This document shows, piece by piece, positions 24,262 through 32,267 of a DNA stretch of 64,000 bases. The stretch is from Erythrobacter longus (lineage in GTDB: Bacteria; Pseudomonadota; Alphaproteobacteria; Sphingomonadales; Sphingomonadaceae). Within the stretch, counting starts at the first letter, position 1; every line of letters starts with the position of its first letter. The position numbers were made by a program, and so were the translations under genes. Where the stretch lies: assembly GCF_000715015.1 (NCBI RefSeq), contig NZ_JMIW01000003.1:62001-126000 (forward strand), written 5' to 3'. The notes beneath the pieces were generated by a model, which was given only the letters and a program-made list of their open reading frames with translations, made no database searches and had not been told where the DNA came from.

Positions 24262-25458
24262 ATGAATCTGGAATTCACGCCCGAAGAGAACGCCTTTCGC
24301 GAAGAAGTGCGCACCTTTATCGAGGAAAACCATCCCAAGCACCTTGAGGGCATGGGCAACCGTGAAGACATGTCGCCTGAAGACATGACCGCATGGCACA
24401 AGATTTTGGGCAAAAAGGGTTGGTCAGCCCCTGCATGGCCGGTCGAATATGGCGGCACGGGCTGGGACGCGACACAGCGTTACATCTGGTCAGAAGAAAA
24501 CGCCCGCGTTGGCACCTTTATGCCGCTTCCCTTCGGCGTTTCGATGGTTGGGCCGGTGATCTACACCTTCGGTAATGAAGAGCAGAAGAAACAGCACCTT
24601 CCCGGCATTCTTTCCGGTGATGTTTGGTGGTGTCAGGGGTATTCAGAGCCGGGCGCAGGGTCTGACCTTGCATCCCTCAAGACCACCGCTGTACGTGATG
24701 GCGATCATTATGTGATCAACGGTCAAAAGACCTGGACAACTTTGGCGCAGCACGCCGATTGGGGCTTTTTCCTGTGCCGCACCGATCCTGATGCGGCGAA
24801 ACCTCAGCAAGGCATCTCTTTTATCCTTGTTGATATGAAAACGCCGGGGATCGAAGTGAAGCCGATCAAGCTCATCGATGGCGGCTATGAGGTCAATGAA
24901 ACCTGGCTTACCGATGTGCGTGTGCCAGTTGAAAACCTGGTCGGTGTTGAGAACCAGGGCTGGACCTACGCCAAATTCCTCCTGGCGCACGAGCGCAGCG
25001 GAATTGCTGGCGTTGCCCGGTCGAAACGCGGTGTCGAGAAGCTGCGCGAAATCGCTGCGTCTGAAACACAAAATGGCGCGCCGCTTATCAAAGACTTCGA
25101 TTTTGCCCGCAAGGTGAGCCAGCTTGAGATTGATCTGGCCGCGCTTGAAATCACCGAATTGCGCACGCTCGCAGGCGAACAGGCGGGTAAAGGTCCGGGC
25201 CCGGAAAGCTCGATCCTCAAGATCAAGGGCACCGAAATTCAGCAGCGGCTTACCGAACTGACGCTTGAGGCGGTCGGTTCATACGGCACGCCAATGTATG
25301 GCTCGATCGCGGATATCGGCTCTAACGAATATCCGATCGGTCCCGACTATGCGCAGCATTCCGCCGCGACCTATTTCAACATGCGCAAGACCTCGATCTA
25401 TGGCGGGTCGAACGAAATTCAGCGCAACATCATCACGAAAATGATCCTCGGCCTGTAA
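24262..25458 (+). CDS. Acyl-CoA dehydrogenase, first of an adjacent pair
   Basis: A 398-residue FAD-dependent dehydrogenase starting MNLEFTPEE. It shows WCQGYSEPGAGSDLASL (FAD/substrate loop), KTWTTLAQHADW, and the C-terminal IYGGSNEIQRNIITK containing a possible catalytic acid. GAGAGAGAG precedes the ATG, so I placed the start there rather than 15 codons upstream. It is followed 32 bp later by a second, divergent acyl-CoA dehydrogenase. Such side-by-side pairs form mixed alpha2-beta2 enzymes in sterol side-chain degradation (the FadE28/FadE29 type), which is a reasonable model here. Substrate unknown. Confidence 0.85.
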   Translation: MNLEFTPEENAFREEVRTFIEENHPKHLEGMGNREDMSPEDMTAWHKILGKKGWSAPAWPVEYGGTGWDATQRYIWSEENARVGTFMPLPFGVSMVGPVIYTFGNEEQKKQHLPGILSGDVWWCQGYSEPGAGSDLASLKTTAVRDGDHYVINGQKTWTTLAQHADWGFFLCRTDPDAAKPQQGISFILVDMKTPGIEVKPIKLIDGGYEVNETWLTDVRVPVENLVGVENQGWTYAKFLLAHERSGIAGVARSKRGVEKLREIAASETQNGAPLIKDFDFARKVSQLEIDLAALEITELRTLAGEQAGKGPGPESSILKIKGTEIQQRLTELTLEAVGSYGTPMYGSIADIGSNEYPIGPDYAQHSAATYFNMRKTSIYGGSNEIQRNIITKMILGL

Positions 25459-25490
25459 GGCGCGAAGACTAAAGGGAAGAGGAAGAAACC

Positions 25491-26624
25491 GTGGATTTTA
25501 ACTTCACCGAAGAACAGGACATGGTGCGCGATGGTTTGTCGCGCATGGTTCGTGAGCAATATGGTCCAGAAGAGCGCCGCCAGCTGATCGCAAGTGACGC
25601 AGGTTGGAGCAAGGCCATCTGGGGCCAGCTCGCTGAGCTTGGCATCCTTGGCATGTCATTTAGCGAGGAAGACGGCGGCTTTGGCGGCGGCGCGATTGAT
25701 TCCATGGTTATCATGGAAGAATTTGGCAAAGGCCTTGTGGTCGAGCCATTTGTCCCGACTGTGGTGTGCGCAGGCGGATTCTTAAAACACGCCGGCACCG
25801 CGGCACAAAAGGAAGAGCATATTGGCGGCATCGTTTCTGGTGAGCGTGTGTTTGCCTTTGCTTATGCCGAACCGCGCGGTCGCTATGACCTTGCCAATAT
25901 TGAGACCACCGCCAAAAAAGATGGCGGCGACTATGTGCTGAACGGCCACAAGGCGGTCGTGATTGGCGCACCTTGGGCAAGTCACCTTGTCGTCACAGCT
26001 CGCACCGGTGGTGAACGCACTGACGCACAAGGCATTTCTGTTTTCGTCGTCGACAAGTCGGCTGATGGCATTGTCACCCGCGACTACGCCACCGTCGACG
26101 GGCGCCGCGCTTCTGAAGTCTACTTTGAGAACGTGCGCGTTCCCGCAGATGCTCTGATCGGTGAAGAGGGCAACGCCCTCCCCCTGATCGAGCGCGTCAC
26201 GGACGAAGCTATCGCAGCACAATGCGCAGAAGCCTGCGGCGCGATGAAAGTCGCCCATGCGATGACGCTTGATTATGCCAAGCAGCGCAAGCAGTTCGGC
26301 GTTCCAATCGCGAGTTTCCAGGTGCTGCAACACCGCATGGTCGATATGTACACTGAGTATGAATGCTCGGTCTCGATGACTTATCTTGCGACCCTTCGCC
26401 TCGATGCTGATGAGCGTACCCGCAAGGAGGCGGTGTCCGCTGCCAAGGTCCGCGTTGCGCAAGCTGCGCACCATGTGGGACAAGAAGCGATCCAGATCCA
26501 CGGCGGCAATGGTATGACCGATGAATATGCCATCGGGCACTATTTCAAGCGTCTGACGATATTCGATTCTGAGTTCGGCAATATCGACCATCACATGAAG
26601 CGTCATATCGCTCTGGCGAGCTGA
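25491..26624 (+). CDS. Acyl-CoA dehydrogenase, second of the pair
   Basis: A 377-residue acyl-CoA dehydrogenase family protein beginning MDFNFTEEQD from GTG 25491, with GGGAAGAGGAAG upstream. It has FAYAEPRGRYDLANI in place of the usual T-E-P-x-A-G-S-D loop, and its C-terminus IHGGNGMTDEYAIGHYFKRL lacks the E-G-T-x-x-x-Q-R segment. The weakened FAD-loop and base regions suggest that it complements the first gene product in a heteromeric enzyme. The gene is closed by a clear terminator at 26661. Confidence 0.85.
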   Translation: MDFNFTEEQDMVRDGLSRMVREQYGPEERRQLIASDAGWSKAIWGQLAELGILGMSFSEEDGGFGGGAIDSMVIMEEFGKGLVVEPFVPTVVCAGGFLKHAGTAAQKEEHIGGIVSGERVFAFAYAEPRGRYDLANIETTAKKDGGDYVLNGHKAVVIGAPWASHLVVTARTGGERTDAQGISVFVVDKSADGIVTRDYATVDGRRASEVYFENVRVPADALIGEEGNALPLIERVTDEAIAAQCAEACGAMKVAHAMTLDYAKQRKQFGVPIASFQVLQHRMVDMYTEYECSVSMTYLATLRLDADERTRKEAVSAAKVRVAQAAHHVGQEAIQIHGGNGMTDEYAIGHYFKRLTIFDSEFGNIDHHMKRHIALAS

Positions 26625-26660
26625 TCTTCTCATATAATCAGGGCATAGCCTGACAATTCG

Positions 26661-26692
26661 AAAGCCCCGGAGCGCGATGCTTCGGGGCTTTT
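26661..26692 (+). terminator. Rho-independent terminator after the acyl-CoA dehydrogenase pair
   Basis: AAAGCCCCG at 26661-26669 pairs with CGGGGCTTT, and the stem is extended by GAGC/GCTT around a GCGAT loop. A short T run follows. It lies 37 bp after the stop at 26624 and separates this operon from the cytochrome operon. Confidence 0.85.
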
Positions 26693-26952
26693 GTGTTCTG
26701 TGTCACTTTTTTGCATCCACTGCGGTGCTAAGCACGAATGAAGGCTTGCATCCTCTTGGAAAGCTTGAGAGGTTGTGATTTGTAACATCCGTATGGTTAA
26801 TTGCTCAGTTTCAGGCTTGTCCGTTCGGGGCGATGTGTGGAAGAACTGCCAACCAGCGCGGATGGGCCAAGAACTGAGGGCGGCTATTCGAGCTAGGGCT
26901 TGCGCCTGCTCTCAAAAAAGGCAAAGTTAGCGCATCTCCTGGGGGGGAAGAG
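26693..26952. promoter_or_regulatory. Upstream region of the multiheme operon
   Basis: This 260-bp gap lies between the terminator and the pentaheme cytochrome start. It holds no convincing coding frame. A strong ribosome-binding site GGGGGGGAAGAG directly precedes the ATG at 26953. I saw no clear FNR/Anr-type palindrome or sigma54 element. The operon promoter should be here. Confidence 0.45.
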
Positions 26953-28359
26953 ATGACAGTATTAAAGCCAAATTGGGGTTTCCTGACCCCGCTGCGCCGC
27001 GCAAACGCTGCTGCACTTCGTATGTCTACGGTGCGCGTGATTGCGGCATTTGGGCTTCTTGCAATCTTTCCGTCAGTTACCGCCTCGGGCAGCGGCACCT
27101 TCGAAGGTGTCGCTTCTTGCGCTGGCTCCACATGCCACGGCCGCGCCGAAGGCAATGGCGCAGTGGTGCGTCAGGATGAGATCGCAACCTGGCAAGAGCC
27201 TTCCTCACCCAGCGGCGCACACAGCCGTGCTTATGCCGTCCTTGCTGGCCGCCGTGGTCAGCAGATCGCGAAAAGTTTGGGGCTGGGTGATGCGACTCAG
27301 GCCAAGGATTGCCTTGGTTGCCACGCGACGTTCGCGCCGAGCGCTCAGCGCGGGGCACGTTTTCAGCTATCTGATGGAGTGGGCTGCGAAAGTTGTCATG
27401 GCGCATCCGAAAAATGGCTTTCCAGCCACTATGCCGTGCCTGCAACCCACGCATCCAACGTCGCCGATGGTCTGACCCCGCTCGAAAATCCGCAAGTGCG
27501 CGCTCAAGTCTGTCTTGATTGCCATTATGGATCGACCAAACCGGGGCAGTTTGTAACGCACTCCATGATGGCGGCAGGTCACCCGCGTGTGTCCTTTGAG
27601 CTCGACCTTTTCAGTGCGCTTCAGCAGCACCACAATATCGACGACGATTACAAGCGCCGCAAACGCGCCCCTGATGGAGTGCGTTTCTGGGCGGTTGGTC
27701 AGGCCGAAGCGGTAAAGCGTGCAACTGGCCTCTTCTCCAATCCCAAGTTTGCGATGGAAGGGGTGTTCCCGCAATATTACTTCTTCGACTGCCATTCGTG
27801 TCACCGCCAGATACAGGACTCCTCCAATCGTCGCCTGACGTTTGAAGAGAACCCAGGGCGGCCCATTCCGTTCGGCAATGCGCCGTTCAATGATGAAAAC
27901 ATCATCATGCTTTCAGCGGTTGCTGGTGCGCTTGTTCCGGGCAAGGCTGATGAATTCAAGCAGGCCAGTCGCAACTTCCACGGCGCGCTTGGCGGGAAGG
28001 GTCAGGACCCGCGCAGTGCTGCGCAGGATCTCTCGCGCAGAGCAGGCGCGCTTTCCGATGCTTTGAGCCAGCGGGCTTACAGCAATGCAGACGCTTTCGA
28101 AGTGATCGACATCATTGGCAATAACGCGACGCGCCCGCGCTTCACCGATTATTCGGGGTCAGTGCAGGCGGTGATGGCGGTGGATACGCTTCTCAACGGT
28201 CTTGTGACCAACGGGCGTGTCACACCGGGCGCTGCTGCCAGTATCCGGGCGAGCATCAACCGCGCATACAAAGCGGTTGAAGAGCCCAATTCTTATAATC
28301 CGGCCGACTTCCGCACGTCGCTTGCTTCGGCTCTGGCTTCTATCCGAAGGTTGAAATGA
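26953..28359 (+). CDS. Exported pentaheme c-type cytochrome (cytochrome c554-like)
   Basis: A 468-residue exported protein with a signal region (residues 1-46). It has five haem attachment sites: CAGSTCH at 56-62, which is an unusual CX4CH, then CLGCH, CESCH, CLDCH and CHSCH. Extra His residues (AGHPRVSFE, LQQHHNID) could be distal ligands, giving bis-His haems as in cytochrome c554-type folds. The C-terminal 150 residues are helical and haem-free. It would carry electrons through the periplasm. Its stop overlaps the next ATG (ATGA), and it heads a four-gene operon. Confidence 0.85.
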   Translation: MTVLKPNWGFLTPLRRANAAALRMSTVRVIAAFGLLAIFPSVTASGSGTFEGVASCAGSTCHGRAEGNGAVVRQDEIATWQEPSSPSGAHSRAYAVLAGRRGQQIAKSLGLGDATQAKDCLGCHATFAPSAQRGARFQLSDGVGCESCHGASEKWLSSHYAVPATHASNVADGLTPLENPQVRAQVCLDCHYGSTKPGQFVTHSMMAAGHPRVSFELDLFSALQQHHNIDDDYKRRKRAPDGVRFWAVGQAEAVKRATGLFSNPKFAMEGVFPQYYFFDCHSCHRQIQDSSNRRLTFEENPGRPIPFGNAPFNDENIIMLSAVAGALVPGKADEFKQASRNFHGALGGKGQDPRSAAQDLSRRAGALSDALSQRAYSNADAFEVIDIIGNNATRPRFTDYSGSVQAVMAVDTLLNGLVTNGRVTPGAAASIRASINRAYKAVEEPNSYNPADFRTSLASALASIRRLK

Positions 28360-30338
28360 TCATGCCGGGGGGACGTAAATCGGCGGGATGGAAATCTCTG
28401 GTGGCGGTGCCGCTATTGGCCCTTACGCTGACGGTATCGGCGTGTGGGGGCGGCGGCTCGTCCACGCCTTCTGGCGGAGGTCCGACGGCTGGCCCCGTTC
28501 CATCACCGACGCCTACAACTGCACCTCCAGGTGATCTGTTCGCAGCGCCCGCTCAAGAAAGTTTGAGTGTCGCGGAAGTTCAGCAAATCATTGCGCAGGC
28601 AGCTGCTCAAGCGAGCTCGCAAGGTGCTCCAGCAACGATTGCGGTCACAGACCGCGTGGGCAATGTGCTTGGCGTGTTTGCCATGCCCGGCGCACGCGAC
28701 TTTGTCGCTATTCCCGGCGCGCCAAATGGGCAGGATGTCGATATCCAGGGGCTAAATGTACCTGCTGCGGGGGCCGCTATCGCAAAGGCGATCACGGGTG
28801 CGTATTTGTCGAGCGCAGGCAACGCCTTTTCGACCCGTGTCGCATCGCAGATCGTGCAAGAGCACTTTCCCCCATCACCAACCACGCTAGGCCTCGAAAG
28901 CGGTCCGCTTTTCGGTGTGCAGTTCAGCCAGCTTCCGTGCTCCGACTTTTCCGCGCGCGCGATTGATGGCCTCATTGGACCTAAGCGCTCGCCATTGGGG
29001 CTTTCGGCTGATCCCGGCGGCTTCCCGCTCTATAAGAACGGCGTTGTCGTGGGCGGCATAGGCGTTGCGGCCGACCCTGATTATACCTTCGACCCCAACG
29101 TTCTCGACGTCGATAATGACGTGGACGAGTTCATCGCGCTCGCTGGTACCGTAGGGTTCGAAGCGCCCGTGGAAATCCGGGCGGATCGCATTTCCGCGGA
29201 CGGCACCAATTTTCGCTACACTGATGCGACTTACAACGCGCTTGCCAGCGTGACCGGGGCAAGCTTTGCTGGAACAGCGGGCAGTGTCGTTCCGGTAAAT
29301 GGTTACAATGCCGGTGCGATTGTCGCTGGCACGGCCTATGGCTCTGAGGCATCGGGCATTCGCCCTGCGACCGATACCGAGTTTTCGCTTGGCGGTGCGT
29401 TCGTGATGTCTGATGGGGCGGGCAACAACCGCTTCCCCATTCGTGCTGGAACGGACGGCGCGGATGTTGGCAATCCGATCACGCAAGATGAGGCCACCGC
29501 AATCCTTGAAGAGGCGTTCAAGGTGATCGCCCGTTCGCGCGCGCAAATCCGCCGCCCATTGGATAGCCAGGCGCAAGTCACATTGAGCCTTGTCGATACG
29601 CGCGGCCAGATCCTCGGCATTGTGCGTTCCGCCGATGCTCCGATTTTCGGGTCTGATGTGTCTTTGCAAAAAGCGCGGACCGCCAATTTCTTCTCAGCGT
29701 CCTTTGCTGCCAATGAGCTTTTGGCAGGCGACCTTGAGGTGCCGCAATATGTTCAACGGGTACGCGATTTTCTGGGTGATCCCAATGTTCTGACGGGTAC
29801 GTTTGCCTTCGCCGACAGGTCGGGCGGCAACCTTGCACGGCCGTATTTCCCAGATGGCGAGCTGGGCACGCCCAATGGTCCGCTTTCGCGCCCGATTGAG
29901 CAATTTAATCCCTTCTCGACCGGATTGCAGTCAGCTCTGGTTCTACAAAACCTTGCTGAACACCTGCAATTCGTCCTTGGGCAGTCGACCACAGATACCG
30001 TGCGCGGCTGCACCAAACTGCCGCAAATTGCTGGCGCGCCGAGGCTGGGCAATGGCATTCAAATCTTCCCCGGCTCGGTTCCCGTTTATCGCGGCAATCA
30101 GCTTATCGGCGGGATTGGCGTGTCGGGCGATGGTATCGACCAGGATGACATGATCAGCTTCCTTGGTCTCCACAACGCAGGGGTGCGAACGGGCACGATC
30201 AACAATGCTCCCAAAGAAATCCGCGCGGACCGCATCGTGGTGCAAGTGGGCTCACGTCAGGTTCGGCTGCGTTATATCAACTGCCCGTTTGCGCCGTTCC
30301 TCGATGATCCGTCGCAAAATGTGTGTGAGGGGCTCTAG
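28356..30338 (+). CDS. Lipoprotein with two HbpS/GlcG-like (haem-binding) domains
   Basis: A 660-residue predicted lipoprotein with lipobox LTVSAC and a Gly/Ser/Pro/Thr-rich linker. It contains two related domains (about residues 70-250 and 375-610) of the GlcG/HbpS type: helix VAEVQQIIAQAAAQA, then strands like IAVTDRVGNVLGVFAMPGA; and ITQDEATAILEEAFKVI, then LSLVDTRGQILGIVRSADAP. Each is followed by a VVGGIGV or LIGGIGV strand. Family members bind haem or act as small-molecule sensors. Four Cys (SQLPCSDF, RGCTK, YINCP, NVCEG) may form disulfides. Sandwiched between cytochrome and porin genes, it could store or deliver haem or dock partners; that is inference. Confidence 0.78.
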   Translation: MIMPGGRKSAGWKSLVAVPLLALTLTVSACGGGGSSTPSGGGPTAGPVPSPTPTTAPPGDLFAAPAQESLSVAEVQQIIAQAAAQASSQGAPATIAVTDRVGNVLGVFAMPGARDFVAIPGAPNGQDVDIQGLNVPAAGAAIAKAITGAYLSSAGNAFSTRVASQIVQEHFPPSPTTLGLESGPLFGVQFSQLPCSDFSARAIDGLIGPKRSPLGLSADPGGFPLYKNGVVVGGIGVAADPDYTFDPNVLDVDNDVDEFIALAGTVGFEAPVEIRADRISADGTNFRYTDATYNALASVTGASFAGTAGSVVPVNGYNAGAIVAGTAYGSEASGIRPATDTEFSLGGAFVMSDGAGNNRFPIRAGTDGADVGNPITQDEATAILEEAFKVIARSRAQIRRPLDSQAQVTLSLVDTRGQILGIVRSADAPIFGSDVSLQKARTANFFSASFAANELLAGDLEVPQYVQRVRDFLGDPNVLTGTFAFADRSGGNLARPYFPDGELGTPNGPLSRPIEQFNPFSTGLQSALVLQNLAEHLQFVLGQSTTDTVRGCTKLPQIAGAPRLGNGIQIFPGSVPVYRGNQLIGGIGVSGDGIDQDDMISFLGLHNAGVRTGTINNAPKEIRADRIVVQVGSRQVRLRYINCPFAPFLDDPSQNVCEGL

Positions 30339-30341
30339 ACG

Positions 30342-32267
30342 ATGAGTTCGGTCTCTCTTCTCCCGTTCATGATCCTGATGCAGGCCACTCCCGGTGCGGA
30401 GCCTGCAACCGCGCCAGTGAGCGATAAGATGCCTGAGGGCATGCAGGATGGGGCCGAGCACAATCAAAGCATTGACCGTGAGGGGTTGAACACGACGGCC
30501 AAGGAAGAGGCCGAAGATCTCGACAATCAGGTCATCGAAGGGCGCGAGCGTCCCGGTTACACTGCCCCTTTGCCAGAGCGTGTGACACAGGAAAATCCGG
30601 GGGCCGTGCGCGCGCCGCCACCTCAAGCCTTTTCGCCCGATCAAGTTCCGATCCCTGATCGCTGGCGTTTGATCGACAATGTCACTGACATCAACGGCAA
30701 TCCTGTGATCAAGGAGGCCTTGCTCGACCCCTATAATCAGAACACCTACAAGGGCGACCGTCCGATCAACCCGGACAAGGTTCCTTGGCTTCCGATTAAA
30801 GAAAACGACTGGTTCTTCGTCCTCAATGCGATCAGCGACACAGTGTATGAGCCGCGCACTTTCCCGATCCCGGTGGGGATTCAAACGACTGAGGACCCCG
30901 ACCGGCTGGACGTATTCGGCAATGATTTCTCGACCGTCTTGTCACAGACTTTCATCGTGGGCGCCGCGCTTCTCAAAGGATCGACCGCTTACAAGCCGCC
31001 CAGCATCGAGTACCGTCTGACGCTGGCCTACAACGTCAACTATGTCGATGTGCCAGAGCGGCGAGTTCTGTTCGTGGAGCCTTCGCGCCCCAGCCACCGT
31101 CTGGATCATTTCCTTGGTGTGCAGGAAGCTTTCGTCGATTACCACTTTACCAAATACGACCGCGACCGGTTCGACTTTATCTCGATCCGCGCAGGGATTC
31201 AGCCATTTCAGGCCGACTTCCGCGGTTTCCTTTTTCAGGATCAACAGCTTGGCGTACGTCTGTTTGGTAACCGGGACAACAACCGCTTTCAGTTTAATCT
31301 GGCCGGTTTTTGGCGGCTTGAGAAAGACACCAACAGCGGCCTTAATTCGGTCGCGAAAACGCCGCGCGATGATTTCGTCTTTATCGCCAATGTTTACCGT
31401 CAGGATTTCCTGATCCCGGCTCTGACCAGCCAGTTTACGGTCGCCTACAACCGCAACCGCGAAGCCAATGATATCCAGATCGATACCAACGGCTTCCCTG
31501 TGCGCCCCGCGCTTCTTGGCGATTTGAGGGGGCGCGATTACGACGTTTACTACCTTGGCTACAATGTCGATGGCCGCATTGGCCGGATCAATCTGACCGG
31601 CAGCGCCTATTGGGCGCTTGGCGAAGATCGCAATTCCATCCTTACGGGCGAGCCTGTTGACATTAATGCGCAGTTTGCGGCCGCTGAGATCAGCTATGAC
31701 CGGGACTGGATGCGTTTTCGTCTGTCGGGCCTTTATCAAAGTGGCGACAGCGACCCCTTTGATGACACGCACACCGGGTTCGATGCGATCTTTGAAAACC
31801 CGCAATTTGCAGGGGCCGATACGTCGTATTGGATCAGGCAGACTCTACCCTTTGCAGGCGGTGGCCGGGTCATTTCGGTCAATGGCCGCAACGGCATTTT
31901 GAATACGCTGCGCTCGTCCAAAGAGCAGGGGCAGTCGAACTTCCTCAACCCTGGCTTGTGGCTGGTGGGCGTGGGCGCAGACTTTGATCTGACACCAGAA
32001 GTTCGCCTTACCGCCAATGCCAACCATTTGTGGTTTGAGGACACTGCGACGCTTGAGAATTTCCGGATCGAAGGGAGCATCCCAAGCGAGATCGGCTATG
32101 ATCTTTCGGCAAGCGCGATATGGCGGCCCAAAGCCAATCAGAACATCGTGTTCCGCCTGTCTGCGGCGACCCTGCTTTCAGGTAAAGGGTTCGAGGATCT
32201 GTTCGACAACCTCGGCAATGACGGCAATTTCTATTCCATCCTCGCTAACCTGACGCTGACCTACTGA
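30342..32267 (+). CDS. Outer-membrane beta-barrel porin-like protein
   Basis: A 641-residue protein with a short signal sequence and an acidic, Pro-rich N-terminal region of about 130 residues. Alternating amphipathic strands follow (for example IEYRLTLAYNVNY, RFQFNLAGFWRLE, LTSQFTVAYNRNR, RINLTGSAYWALG). The protein ends in LANLTLTY, the aromatic terminus used by the outer-membrane assembly machinery. Size and placement between multiheme cytochromes recall MtrB/PioB-type porins that enclose a cytochrome in the outer membrane, though no clear sequence motif ties it to those. It starts 3 bp after the lipoprotein and overlaps the decaheme gene by one base. Confidence 0.8.
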   Translation: MSSVSLLPFMILMQATPGAEPATAPVSDKMPEGMQDGAEHNQSIDREGLNTTAKEEAEDLDNQVIEGRERPGYTAPLPERVTQENPGAVRAPPPQAFSPDQVPIPDRWRLIDNVTDINGNPVIKEALLDPYNQNTYKGDRPINPDKVPWLPIKENDWFFVLNAISDTVYEPRTFPIPVGIQTTEDPDRLDVFGNDFSTVLSQTFIVGAALLKGSTAYKPPSIEYRLTLAYNVNYVDVPERRVLFVEPSRPSHRLDHFLGVQEAFVDYHFTKYDRDRFDFISIRAGIQPFQADFRGFLFQDQQLGVRLFGNRDNNRFQFNLAGFWRLEKDTNSGLNSVAKTPRDDFVFIANVYRQDFLIPALTSQFTVAYNRNREANDIQIDTNGFPVRPALLGDLRGRDYDVYYLGYNVDGRIGRINLTGSAYWALGEDRNSILTGEPVDINAQFAAAEISYDRDWMRFRLSGLYQSGDSDPFDDTHTGFDAIFENPQFAGADTSYWIRQTLPFAGGGRVISVNGRNGILNTLRSSKEQGQSNFLNPGLWLVGVGADFDLTPEVRLTANANHLWFEDTATLENFRIEGSIPSEIGYDLSASAIWRPKANQNIVFRLSAATLLSGKGFEDLFDNLGNDGNFYSILANLTLTY

